Assembly: GCA_020205615.1 (NCBI GenBank)
Contig: CM035171.1
Coordinates: 22,695,741-22,759,740 of the forward strand
Direction of reading: 5' to 3'
Source of the DNA: Panax quinquefolius
Taxonomy: Eukaryota > Streptophyta > Magnoliopsida > Apiales > Araliaceae
DNA length: 64,000 nucleotides
The first letter of the stretch is position 1. Each line of letters starts with the position of its first letter. The position numbers and the translations under genes were made by a program. Shown here one piece after another: positions 50,161-61,686 of the stretch. Below the pieces are notes generated by a model. The model worked only from the letters and a program-made list of their open reading frames with translations, made no database searches and was not told where the DNA came from.

Positions 50161-50515
50161 GACAAAGGGGGGACATATCTGCTGGTTCTAAGACTATGGC
50201 GACTATGGCTCGAAGATTATGTTTATGTTTTAAGACTATTATGTGTTTGTTTTAAGACTTTGATATCCGTTCTGCACTTGCACTGCACTAGACTTTTTGA
50301 TGAAATCTTGGGATAATCTGCTATTGAATTTTTTTTTGATGAATGTCTAGTATATGTTAAAACTAACATATCTGCAGGTTATGAATAATGCTTAATAGAA
50401 GGCATGATGGGTAATTTGATTTTATTAATGTTCTGAAAATATAATTTATATATATATGCATGGATTTAGGAGGAGCTATAATTTTTGGTGTTGTCATCAT
50501 CAAAAAGGGGGAGAA
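50160..50515 (+). promoter_or_regulatory. Two Sirevirus-type polypurine tracts
   Basis: TGATGACAAAGGGGGGA at about 50158-50174 and TCATCATCAAAAAGGGGGAG at about 50494-50513, the second directly before the LTR. Duplicated tracts of this form are a known mark of Sireviruses. Confidence 0.65.
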
Positions 50516-53500
50516 TGCTGACTTGTTCATATTCTAACCTTAACATTTTGATGATGACTTAATTTTTTGTACTAAATCGTTTATTGTGAAATTTTAGGAA
50601 CTTGATAAAAGAATCGTTGGTGATTTGTTCAAAAGAATTTGAAGACATTTGTGTCTTAGGATTTAATGTAAGGACATTGAAAATATATGATTTTTTAATT
50701 CAAGGCTCTAGGTCATTTTATGTACATTTAACATGATAAGTATTTTATGCATGCTTAAAATAAAATCAAATGTTCACAGATCCGTGATTTGCAAAATTAA
50801 TTGGTTAACAAATTTATGGGTACTGATGTGTATGCTAAAATCTTGAAAGATTCATATGTAGCTATCGCTTTGTTATCCGAGATAGTACTAATTCAATAGT
50901 TAGCATGATGCATGATGCACGTGTAATAAGTTTTAATGGGCATCCGATGTTTAGTGTCGTGCTTATCTCCTAAATGCAAAAATATTGGAAGTTATTTTGA
51001 TAGCTTGTGACGACAGTTTTATTAAGAGTCACGATTTCTTTCAAATTACTTTAGTGGATAATTATTGTGACACCCCCAAAATAGGTATACATCACCCATC
51101 TTGAGTCGTCAAATACATGGTACAGAAATCAAATACAAACTTCTTTTATACAATACGACAAAACGCGTGGTGAGTTTTTTTACGAATATTGTCTAAAAGA
51201 GAGTATTCAAACTCAAAAAGGAGTCCTCATTACAATTATTATCACACTATTTTATAAAATAGTGAATACTACTATAGCCACCATCTCGGACCGTCACTGT
51301 ATTCCCCGACTAGTCTCGGCTACGTTCTCATTTCCTGAAGAGAATAATGAAAACAAAAGGGTGAGCTGAACTAGCCCATTAAAAATATTATGACTAAGAT
51401 AATGCAGAATAAATTATGCTTAGCCTTCAATAATATTAAACTAATAAAATACAATAAACATCAAGTTTAACTGTAACGGAACAAGCAATCCATTAGAAAA
51501 GTCAAGTAGAGCATGATATCTACTATGATTTAAGATTTTATCGCTGAGACTCGGCTCAATAAATAGTATCGCAACCACGAATTATCCATGCACTACGGGC
51601 CAAGGATATTCGTGTTTTCACCAATGGTTCATGATCATACCAAATAATCACTGGTATAATCATACCAATAACTGTCCATCAATGCACTACGGGCCAATGA
51701 GGACTTTTATCACATCATTTGTAACATTACGGGTCATGATTATACCGAATGATCCTTGGTTATAATCATCCCAATCAACAGTCCATCTATGCACGTAAGC
51801 CAAAGATGACTTTTATCATAATATAAGCATGATGATGATGCCAATGATATAAGAATTCAATTAAAAGAAAACAAAAGAATACATTTTTAAAGATTTATAA
51901 TTTAATTTATTCAGAATTCAATAATGTTCAAATTGTCAACATAATACTGCTTTGTGGAGTAAAATTCAAGAATAATGTTGTATCAAAAATGATTTGGACA
52001 ACAAAAAAATTAATTTTTGTTATGAATAATACTCCGGGTGAATAATATCCGAGTGAATAGTACTTCAGAAATAGTATCCTGTGAATAGTATTTAGTGAAT
52101 AATACCGTATAAATAAATTGTACTCATGGACAGTACTCCGACATGAAAAGCTTAAAATTTAACAAGAATGTGCAGAAAATATCCTTGTGAAACGATACTA
52201 GATAGAAGTAATACTTTAACAAAATAGGGGTATAATCAGGAATACGAGACAAAATAATATTACTCACATACTACAGAGTATGGAAGAAAATATTATTCCT
52301 TATGAATACTGAATAAAAATAATATCCCCTACCTTAAAAGAAGACTGGATACTGGAATAATGATGTAGCAGACTACTATTCTTCTTTCTCTCTATAACTT
52401 CTCTCTCTATAGCTTCTCTCTTTATAATTGCTCTTGTGAGTCCTACTGAATTGGTGAGAATAAAAGAAGAATGCACTTCTATTTATAGGAAAACATAGTT
52501 TCGATAATTGCACATTTTGGGGCTCGAATTATTACAGTATAATACCTTCATCTTTTCCGCCATTTTTAATTTAGTCCTGCAAGTATTATCAATCTTGCAC
52601 CACCTCCCCTAATAGTAATGCATGTGAACCAATAGTTCCATTCATGTGAGCAAATAATTATATGCATGTGAACTAATAACAATTAATTGCTCATTTATCC
52701 GATTAATTACCCGAGTGGTCAATATAACCTCCAGAAATCAATTATTATTGAAATAAATGTCGATTTCCACTAACACAAATAATCCCAACACAATGAAAAT
52801 ATTAATTTCATTTTTAATCAACTCGAACTTATTCATCATTAATATTATAACTCATAATATTTAACAACCAGATCATTCACAGGAAAGAGGGGGCTTTCCG
52901 ATAATGATTTCTCCCAATTGGCGCACAATTAGGTGACCAAACCTCTCCTCGACAGAACTTTCTAGACATCGTCAATATTACAAATAATAATATGAATAAC
53001 TGTCATCTCAATTATTGATTTAATAATAATAAGTATTATGCAGATGATACTGTGATAATAATTGAATCAATAATATGAGAGATATTATGCAGCAATTACT
53101 GTAGCAATAATTGAGTATAACTGAGTGACTTCTCACGTAAGCATCAATAATCAATATCGTATGCTACTATGCAACTACGCGTATTACTGTACTTTTACTA
53201 CAGGGTAGTTTAACAGTTTAACTGTAAAACTTTCGCCGTTATTTTTATAAAAAGATTTTTCTGTCGTTTTTTAACTACGACAATACTTCCGTTGTGGGGT
53301 CCACTAATGATTGTGTCGTCGTACGAATATTCCTTGTTAAAACGAATATTCCCTGACCAATCGAATATTTTAAAACCACTTGTTTACTTTGCAAAATTTG
53401 TAAATATTACCCACAACTATAACATTATATCAAATCCACACCATAATATTCAAAAATATATTTCAAAAAAAATTAATATTTATTCATAAAGCTTGGGGTC

Positions 53501-54096
53501 TTACACTATATGTGTAATTCTTTTTATTTAGACTAAGTATTGTCTAAAGGTAATTAATCCGGGTGGATTAAGAATTGTTTACAAACAAGTTCAAGAAAGC
53601 ATAGGTGCTTAAGGGGTGCATTGGTGCACAAGGAGCAAAAGTGCTCAAGTGAATTTTTGTAATTCAAGTTTTAATAGAATCTGTTTCGTAAAAAGAGTCG
53701 ATTAAAATAAATAAAGTGAGTCTCCAATACTAGTTGGTATTGAACGTGGACTAGGCTATTATTATAGAGGGTAACAGGTGAACCACGTAATAAATATTGG
53801 TGTTCATCTTATTACATGCTTTACTTTATTTGTCCATAACAGTTATTTAATTATATTGATAATTAAAGTTTGGATACTTTCATAATCTTAAGAAAATTTA
53901 TTGACTTGGTATTTTTATAAGGATATAAATTCAACAACAAAATCAAAGACCCAATCCAGTAGGTTGTATTTATCCAGCAAGCTGAATTCATTAATTCAGT
54001 AGGCTGAATTCTGTGGTTTGATTTAAAAACATAAACTGTTCATATTTTTTTCTCACACTTATTCAACCCCCCTTCTAAGTGTGCCTGAATTTCACA
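50516..54096 (+). repeat. 3' LTR of Sirevirus-like element, interrupted by solo LTR F
   Basis: Begins TGCTGACTTGTTC after the polypurine tract and ends near CACTTATTCAACCCCCC...TTTCACA. Without F it is about 1.14 kb, a normal Sirevirus LTR length. The right end is approximate (54094 or 54096). Confidence 0.6.
51066..53505 (-). mobile_element. Solo LTR F (2440 bp), minus strand, inside Sirevirus LTR
   Basis: Starts TGTGACACCCCC on the + strand and ends GGGGTCTTACA. Closest in layout to element A's LTR. TATA box on the minus strand at 52488, conserved block at 52895-52950. Flanks ATTAT and CTATA do not form a clean duplication, so one side may have been changed after insertion. Confidence 0.85.
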
Positions 54097-55440
54097 TGCC
54101 CATAAGAAGTCCGACACTTATAAGTAGTTCAATTTACTATCAAAGATGCTTCGTTTCTCAATAAAATCAAATCAAGTCGAAGCCAATTAAAATGGAAGTA
54201 TCAAAGGGCCTTGATTCCTATTTGGCAAAAGGGTTTAAAAATCAGCTTTCAAAACCTCACTTTCATATACTTTAAATGAAAATTGAACTTTTATATAAAT
54301 CAAACCCTTTGTACATAGGTTCAAAGAGGCACAACACTAATTTCAAATAAAGTACTAAATATCTTGTCAAAATAAAAGCTTTCAACACACACACACACAC
54401 ACATTAAATAGGGAATGAAAAGACGCTATAACCATGTTTCGCGAAAGTTGAGGGGTGCCTAATATTTTCCTCTCGCTTAAGCAAGCCCCCTAACTCTATG
54501 TATCTCAAGTTCCAGACCAATTATATAGAGTCGCATATTGGGTCATATTGCGTAAACCTTTCAAAACTTCGGTTGAGTTGGTACAACCATTTGAACTCAT
54601 ATCAACTGACAGCTCTATTTAATTAGGCCCAGTCATTAAAATTATTTTTTTCACAATCGTCGACATGTGTGTCGGTCCTTTTATAAAATCTCACCCTTAA
54701 GAAAGATAAATAAAATCAACAAAAGACAAAGGGTAGATATACATAGGAAAAGAAGAATGAAAAAATTTCCCGGCGTTGACATGTGGCAACTTTGCTGAGG
54801 ATAGTAGAGGGCTTAAGCCGCATTTCAATCTTTTCAATTCTCTTTTATCTGCATGTGTGTGAATTCTTACTTTACATTGAATGAATGTGAATGAATGCTT
54901 ACTTACAACACTTTATATTAGTGTTTCGCACAATGTCATGATAATGCATGCGGTGAGGCGCGTTGAATGTATGTGAATGTATGTTGTGTGATTCCTCCAC
55001 CAGAAGGCAAATCCGTCGATAACTAATTATTGGACTCAAAAGGAGAATAAGGCAAGGCTCAGAAAAAGTGCTACTCAGATTTGCTTCAATTGAATGATCA
55101 GATTAATTTCCCATATAGTAGATTGCAATGATTTGGGAACCTTCATACCAAAAAAGCCCGTGAGAGTAAACCTAAGATAGGTCAGCCTATGATAAACCAA
55201 ACGCGAAGGGGAGACTCTTCATGCCTTACCTCTTTCAATAAATGTTAAATGTCAATTCCTTTCAAATATTAAATGTAAATTCCATGTCAAATATTAAAAC
55301 TTGTCATAAATGTCATGTTATCCTGTCATCAATACAACTTACCTTTGTTTTACAGGAAAACATTAAAAACCTTAAAACTGACTCATTGCATGACATGTAT
55401 ACTGTTAGTGTTTATCAAGACTAAACTACATACCCCTTTC
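54097..55440 (+). other. LTR end and leader of a second Tat-like gypsy element
   Basis: At about 54445-54480 the sequence GTTGAGGGGTGCCTAATA...TCCTCTCGCTT resembles the conserved 3' end region of Tat-type LTRs. The rest to 55440 is leader with no ORF I can support. A (CA)n microsatellite lies at about 54384-54402. The frame 55242-55424 is not supported as a gene. Confidence 0.5.
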
Positions 55441-57805
55441 TTGTAGAAAAAATTGATCCAATTACTAGATCCAAGTCTAAACAGGCACAAAGCCCATCTT
55501 CAGACATGGCTGAAAGTGCCCAATCTACCCCTGTATCTCGAAAAGAGTTTGAGGGACTTAAAAATCAGATAGAGGAATTGGCCATTGTTGATCGATTTCG
55601 CAATCAATGAATACGTGCAAGTATACACGGTCAACAAGTAATAAAGTGAAAGTAGAGTATCGTTCCCACGAGGAATTATTTAATAAAAATCACCAAGTAC
55701 CAATTCTTAACCAAACTAATGTTATTTAAACAATCTCAAATCGTGATTTTTCTAATTAAGAAAACTAAATTAACTAATTAAACTGAATTACTTTATGACT
55801 AAATTCAAATAAATAAAGATTAAGACTCCAATATCCCTAATTATGAACTATAAATCAATTATCCCAATTATTATGCCTACTGAATTGTTAACAGGAATTC
55901 TTAAATGCCAAAAGTCATTTTTCAAGTGATCAATTGACTTCTATTTAATCCAGATTAATCTTGATATATTCCTATGCAAAACAATTGAATTAAACTCTTT
56001 CAATTCCAATTTCTTATATGTTACATGCGGTGAACAGATATTTCCATTCAATTCATAAACCTAATTATTCACCATGCAAATAACTAAGTCACATGTTATC
56101 ATGCACAGTTCTAACCCTAGAATTCCTCTTTCAATTCCTTCTAGAGTAACAAGGTAATTACTGATCAGATAATTAATCAATAAGCTCAAGACAAGATAAA
56201 CAATTCACTTTGACACAAATAATTGGAATAAATCGAATAACTAATTTATAGACATAAAAGGTTCAATTGAAATCTTAATAAAAGAGTTAGTTCATAATTA
56301 ATGAATGGAAACCAAGAATCCACAACTGAATAGACATTAAAAGATAAAAATATGATAAGAGAAGAGAATAGAATCTGTTGTCAGCAAATCTGATGCTCCC
56401 CTCTTGCTCCTGCTCTTGATCTTCAATGATCTTCAAGTTGCTTCAATCTCCAAAACTAATAAGAACTAGGGTTAATGTCTAATCTAATGGAGTGTATCTC
56501 TAATCTAATCTATGTAATCTCCCTTTATTTTATGCCTTACATCATGTATTTATAGGTTATAAGTTCAATTTTTAGCTTAGGAACAAACCCAATCCAATTT
56601 GGAGTCAAAAAGGTGTCAAAATTCGCCCAAAAACGCATCCAGGCCGCACCAAGCACTTCCCCAGCCCCCGCTGGGCTGCACTACGGATCGATTCTGCCTC
56701 CATACCGGCGCTGGAAATGGCCTATAAATGGGCGCCCCCGCGCTGGAAGATTTCTGGAAATTTTCTGCTCTGACGTCCTTTGGGAAAATGGCCATAACTT
56801 CTTCGTCTGAACTCCAATTTTGATGATTCAAGATGTTCCGGAAAGAGAAGACGTAGATCTACAACTTTTATTCTTTAATTTTTTCGAAATAATGTCCCGA
56901 GAAATAGTCAAATTGGCTCTGAAGTGACTACTGTGTAAATGACAAGCCGAAAACGCGCATCTAGCCACCCCAAACGTCGATCCAAGTAACTTTTGTCCCA
57001 ATTTCTACAAAACAACATAAAACATGCATGAATAGACACAAACACTTAAAAACATCCAAAAGATTAAGTTCAAACGCACTCAATTATGAGTATAAAACTC
57101 ACTCAGGAGCCATCCTATTGAAAGAATAGAGTAAAAGCACTCAGGGCCAACAAATACCCACTCAACCAGAGTCCTCTGCTCAAAGAGGCAGCTAGGGTTC
57201 TGACAAAAAGGTGAAAATACAAATACCTGAACCTCATTCCAGTGAAGGAACTAACAAAACTCCTGAAATCACAAATCTCATGGAAGACCGAGAAATTGGT
57301 GAAATTAGAAAGAAAGTCTAATAAATGGAAGAGACTATCCAGTTGATCAAAGGAATTGGAATTTATGGAAGTGTGAACTACTTAGATCTCTGTATATTTC
57401 CAGGGGCTCAATATCCTAATAAATTTTAAGTCCCGAATTTTGAGAAATACAACTAATTAGGAGATCCTTATACCCATCCGAAAGTATATATTAGATAGCT
57501 CAGATCCTATATAGAGGATGAAAAGTTGAGAATGCAACTATTTTAGAAAAGTCTGATTGGAGAAGCCAAAGCATGGTATGCTCGACTTCATAATTCCAAA
57601 GTTCATAGCTGGGAAGAGCTAGCCCATGCCATCCTGAACCAATACAGTTTCCAATCACAAATAACACCTGATAGATATCAATTGCCCAAAGTTAAAAAGT
57701 AGAAGAATGAGTCTTTTCGGGAATACGCCCAAAGATGGAGGCATATGGCAACGCAAGTCAGCCCACCCATGACAAAGACTAAAATGGTGATGACATTCAC
57801 GACAT
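55441..57805 (+). pseudogene. gag: Tat-like gag pseudogene, interrupted by an LTR-like insertion
   Basis: N-terminal part 55460-55584: SRSKQAQSPSSDMAESAQ and RKEFEGLKNQIEELA, a typical gypsy gag start. It is cut by the insertion 55585-57144 and resumes with QPESSAQRG. The capsid core at about 57355-57800 is clear: YGSVNYLDLCIFPGAQYPNK, YTHPKVYI, LRSYIEDEKLRMQLF, LIGEAKAWYARLHN, SWEELAHAILNQYSFQSQI and NESFREYAQRWRHMATQV, the Retrotrans_gag pattern of Tat elements. In-frame stops at several points (for example after FPGAQYPNKF) show decay. The frame ends where an LTR begins at 57806. Confidence 0.88.
55585..57144 (-). mobile_element. LTR-like insertion (~1.56 kb), minus strand
   Basis: Flanked by GGCCA (55580-55584 and 57145-57149) and splits the Tat-like gag frame. 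Read on the minus strand its ends are TGAGTGCTTTTAC and CGATCAACA, with one extra base at each junction. A TATA-like box lies on the minus strand near 56555 (CTATAAATACATG). It has no convincing ORF, so I read it as a solo LTR of an unplaced family. The paired frames at 56613-56831 are shadows of a GC-rich patch. Confidence 0.7.
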
Positions 57806-58742
57806 TGTAGACACTCAAATTTTTGTTTTCCAATTACTAACCCATGTAGGAAGGGCAAAAATGTCTTTTTCCACTCTAGAGACAACCCCGGAGATTCACA
57901 TATTCATTCTGGAAGACAACCCCAGAGAAACTTTATCAAATTAAACCACGGAAACATCCCTGAGGGATATCAAATTAACCTCAGAGACAACCCTGAAGAA
58001 GAATAGAATCGGCTGCAATCAAAACCAGGAGACAACCCCGAGAGACGGCCAAAAACCCCATCAACCCTGGAAACAACCCCGGAAGGGAAAAAAAAGGTCA
58101 TTTTGACAAGACAACATCAAAAATCACAGTACAGGTGCAGATATGGTCACAAGAGCCATTGCAGTACTTCCGAGCGTAAACTATACAAAACAGCTCAACG
58201 AACTTCTTGCGAAGACCCGAAGATGCCAGTTTGGTCATGGACCCAGCTTCCCGAATTCAAAAAATGGCAAGCCCTATTTCATTACGTTTCTCTTGGAAAG
58301 AGCTTTCCAAAATGGTATGACACATCTCTATAGGATTCCCGGATTGCAAGTTGCAGACGTTTCAACAGACTGCGCAGTGATAGAAGTGCACGAACTTTGA
58401 GGCGGTGGGGTCCACTAGGCATTTCCATAGGTGTACCTGCGGAAGCCGCGGTTCTACCTGCGAAAACCCGGGGCTATATATATCAGCCCCATCAGCTCAT
58501 AAATCAGAGATTGGGAGAGAGAATGAAGGGCCCAGGAGAGAGAAATCCGACCCCTGCGGTGTAAAAGAGCTCAAATCTTGCTTCTAAACCTGTAAATCTC
58601 ACTGTAAACCCTCATATACATATATACTACCACATATCAAGTTTTAACCTGTTAAATCAAGTTTAAAGGTGTCAAAAGTCGTTCGATGGCTCATCTCGTG
58701 CAAGGCTGTAAGATCTCTTTAGATCTGTGTCTCATCTTGTTT

Positions 58743-58745
<3 letters not shown>
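57806..58745 (+). repeat. LTR of a Tat-like element, 3' limit uncertain
   Basis: Begins TGTAGACACTCAAATTTTTG, a common Tat LTR start, directly after the broken gag. 57880-58080 is rich in degenerate GACAACCCCGGAGA units. A strong TATA box lies at 58474. The end is not recognisable because an (AT)n tract and another element follow. It may be a solo LTR or the LTR of an internally deleted derivative of the gag-bearing element. Confidence 0.55.
58470..58490 (+). promoter_or_regulatory. TATA box inside a 6-bp GC stem
   Basis: GGGGCT and AGCCCC flank TATATATATC, so the TATA box sits in the loop of a potential hairpin. It lies about 30 bp before a GA-rich leader in the Tat-like LTR. Confidence 0.6.

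Positions 58746-58748
<3 letters not shown>

Positions 58749-58809
<61 letters not shown>
58749..58809. repeat. (AT)n microsatellite
   Basis: About 30 uninterrupted TA dinucleotides. A frame reading IYIYIY across it is not a gene. TA-rich DNA is a preferred landing site for the MITEs found here. Confidence 0.97.
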
Positions 58810-58812
<3 letters not shown>

Positions 58813-58913
58813 GATCCGGTCAGACTCTGATTTTACTTAAAATCCGAACTACCACTCTCAGCCATGGGATAACATCCAACGGTCCAGATTGCTAAAAAAA
58901 AAAAAAAACACGC
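58810..58913. other. MITE-like end sequence next to the (AT)n tract
   Basis: GAGGATCCGGTCAGACTCTG through ATCCAACGGTCCAGATTGC and an A15 run. It resembles the ends of non-autonomous DNA elements, and its start recalls the right end of the MITE at 62813 read in reverse (GAGGCAAGATCAGG). No partner end is visible. Confidence 0.35.
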
Positions 58914-59151
58914 GGATCCCTACTCCTGTTGGGTTAAAAAAATACTGACCCGGCCGGGTCAAAAAAGATATCAGGGATCCCTTACAATTTTTTTCCAAAT
59001 CGCGACTCTCCTCTCTCTTCTACCGACTGGTCTCGAAGCTCTGAAGCTCGCCGGACGTCGTGGTCTCTCTCCGACCAGTCTCTTCGTGGTCTCGGTTGAA
59101 AACGAACGGGTAAGGACTTAGCTTTTTGTACTTTCTTCTTTGAATCTTGCT

Positions 59152-60560
59152 GCCATTGTGCTGGCGAGGAGATATGCTCTTGATTGCAATGTAAGTAGCT
59201 GCTTGCTTCTTTTTTCCATCTTCAACTGCTAAAAGAACATTAGTCTTGTTTCTATAGTAGCTTATTTATCATGTATGTACTCGCTGGGTCAGAGGATCTA
59301 ATCGCAATATATCTAGCAGCTGGGTGTAATTGATTTGAACAGGTGGAGTGATGGGCTCCTCAGCAACTGCAGCAGTGCTAAACCTGTGAATGCCCCTTTC
59401 CAAGACGGAAGTTCTCCTGAAGATTAATTATTTCCAGTTATCAATCTGTGTTGAACTATATCCAAAAATTCATATCTGGAATTATAGTAAAAATTTATAT
59501 CATCATTTGATACTTTTTTATGATAGTGTGAGTAGTAGGTTTTCATTGATTGTTTGTTTGTTTACAGGGATGGGATACTGAGAGAAGCTATGAATTAGAA
59601 TACAAGTTTCAATATAAGATGGGGGAAAAATATGCTAGGTTTTTAATTACTTTGTTCAACAAAGAACATCATATTTAGTGCTTGTAGCCTGTAGATAATA
59701 AAAGTTCATTTTTGCTGCATCTTTATTTTAATTAATTCCAAAATACCTAGGTACGTATGTATAAATAGTTGTATTTGAAATAGTCTTATTGCACAACAAA
59801 ATACCTAGGTACCTAGGTACCGTTCTTGTATGGAGTACTATATATACTATAAAATTGAATTGTAATAGTCTCAATTGTGTATAAGTAAAATGAGGATTTT
59901 TGTGATAAGTAACAAAAGAAAAATGAACAAAAGGAGGTTGTTACTCCAATTTCTTGGGGCATTGTAAAATTAGAAACAAAATTTTGTTGGAAATGATTTT
60001 CTTTATCACTCTCTTATGTGGTCATTTCCTCAAGGTTGAAGGAATATTGAAGGATGTTTCATCTCTATTTTGTAATCTTTTTCTTTATAATGAAGGTTCT
60101 CTCTTTGGCAAACAAAATTGAACATCGAGTGTGAAATGTGGAAAGGGACTTCTCTTTTAAGTATGATCTTTTTATGATATGATTAAATGTATTCATTACA
60201 AGAAAGAAAAGAAAAAGAAGAGAACGAAGGGGTAACCATTTATGATTAGTTGACACACCTTTATAGAAACAGCTCTGTTTTAGAGCTATTCCCTTGGAGA
60301 GTTTTTAGAGAGTTTAGAAACAGCTCTGTTTTAGAGCTATCCCAACCCAAACCCATCATCATAACCAGAGCTCCCAATCTGCAGATTTCCAACACGATTG
60401 TTCCGAACAGGAAAACATATAGTGAGCAAGTGTATTAGCACTAACAATATAATTGGAAGGATCAAAATTGCAAAGAACATAAATTGTGACACCTAAACAT
60501 GAATTGGTCACTTCAATATTAAACATGGGGTGGAAAGGAACTAGAAGGAGTTTCTTTCAA
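59152..60560. other. Left interior of the Pack-MULE-like element
   Basis: Mostly AT-rich. Possible plus-strand exons end at GCAAT/GTAAGTAG (about 59191) and AAACCT/GTGAATG (about 59384), both after AG acceptors, but they encode nothing I recognise. A 25-bp unit, GAAACAGCTCTGTTTTAGAG and following bases, is duplicated at 60266 and 60317. ACCTAGGTA repeats lie at about 59746 and 59804-59820. Confidence 0.4.
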
Positions 60561-60583
60561 TTTATACAGACACCTAATGCAGG

Positions 60584-61599
60584 TCAAAATGAAAATGATA
60601 TTGCCCACAAAAGAACAAAATGATATTGCTCATATTGCCTTGCAGAATGCAGGTCAACAAATTTGGACCTCCTTTTCTTCTTGCTTTCAGGACTCCACCT
60701 GGCCCTTCCAACTTTACCTCCTAGCTTTGGAGAGAAGTTGCCATTCATTTCCGATGATCGAAGCTGCACTTGTTGTCATCTCTTGGCATGCCTAAGGACT
60801 CGAATATGGAAGGGTTTCCCAGCAGTGTAACATGCCTGCTCACCAACCCTCTGCAGATCAACATTTCCGTTGTTCGAGCAACATCATGCTTCTCTTGTCC
60901 CCTCACCACATCTGTGAAGGACATTGCATTTTCACCCACAGACAGCTTATCCAAAACTTTTTCCCCATATTCATGTATATCAAAGGGTGGTAACGAGTCC
61001 TGTCAGAACAAAAAAACAAAACTTATAATCAATTCTAAGTCAAAGTTGGACATATATTGAGAGAGAGTAAATGGACACACTTGCTCTTCCAAATTTTGCT
61101 CAATTCTCTGTTTCCATGTCGACACCCAAGTGGCCAATTCAGTCTGCTTCTCGGTTTCAGAAATGCTAGCAAGAAGAGAATCCTAAATATTTGTTTATTG
61201 GGTCCAAACTTCCACTGCAGAGATAACTTATGGATCACCATTAATTATAGTGTAACATGTTCTAGCTTTAAAAATTATGAAGCACAGCTAGATTTGCTAG
61301 CCTCCTAAGAACGGATTTCATATCCAAATCATAAGTGAACTATAATTATAAATGAAAATGAATCGCAGACATAAAAAGGGGAAAATATGTTTTACCTTAC
61401 AAAATCATTTTTAACCATGCCTAAGAACGAAATACTTCAGTTCCCACCAATGAGTCCATTGGCTCAACAGAATTTGATAAAAAAAAGTAATTACAGAAAC
61501 TGCAATACTTAAAACATTGTAATAACAGTAAATTTCCTTAAAGATTTTGAATACCTGATTCATAGCAGAGCTGTCTCTCGGTATATCAAGTATCATGAT
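60584..61599 (-). pseudogene. Captured condensin-II subunit H2 (CAP-H2) gene fragment
   Basis: CAP-H2 is the kleisin-type partner in condensin II, which compacts chromosomes. Minus-strand exons with GT-AG borders: 61599-61555 (MILDIPRDSSAMNQ), 61182-61081 ([20 protein letters not shown] and [12 protein letters not shown]) and from 60999 on (DSLPPFDIHEYGEKVLDKLS, then AMSFTDVVRGQEKHDVART). The 81-bp intron 61000-61080 starts GTGTGT and ends GACAG; all joints are in phase 0. After VART the frame breaks: about 24 bp seem missing, and the next block NGNVDLQRVGEQACYTAGKP continues in another frame, then KVGRARWSPESKKKRRSKFV. Only the C-terminal part of the gene is present. The assignment rests on remembered family motifs, not on a search. 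Confidence 0.7.
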
Positions 61600-61640
61600 C
61601 TTATATTGTAGGAGTGAGACTATAAGATAGCTTAACATAC

Positions 61641-61686
61641 CTTCTAGAAGAGACAGTCGCGATTTGGGGAAAAAGAGATCGGGCCC
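61641..61686 (-). other. Possible exon derived from the TIR
   Basis: On the minus strand an AG acceptor (GAATCAG) precedes GGGCCCGATCTC and a GT donor (GTATGT) follows TCTAGAAG. The piece TCCCCAAATCGCGACT is a second copy of TIR sequence, so the exon appears to have come from a local TIR duplication. Confidence 0.45.

Larger units (their letters stand above)
27620..54096 (+). mobile_element. Sirevirus-like copia element (3' part), host of the nest
   Basis: Once the insertions E (28249-49770) and F (51066-53505) are removed, this is a continuous stretch holding an ORF tail, two polypurine tracts and an LTR. The tract TCATCATCAAAAAGGGGGAG and an upstream repeat of it are signatures of Sireviruses, as is the LTR end ATTCAACCCCCCTTCTAAG. 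Gag and most of pol are not in the window; its left limit is uncertain and may include 5132-5262. Confidence 0.6.

Noticed and set aside
56613..56831. Two opposing frames of 65-71 residues
   Set aside because: Both overlie one GC-rich patch inside the LTR-like insertion; no domain, and neither continues across the element.
58686..58895. Open frame with IYIYIY run
   Set aside because: It is a translation of the (AT)n microsatellite.
60277..60340. GTTTTAGAGCTAT occurs twice, like the start of a Cas9-type CRISPR repeat
   Set aside because: It is part of a 25-bp local duplication in plant transposon DNA, with no further repeats, spacers or cas genes. The resemblance is chance.
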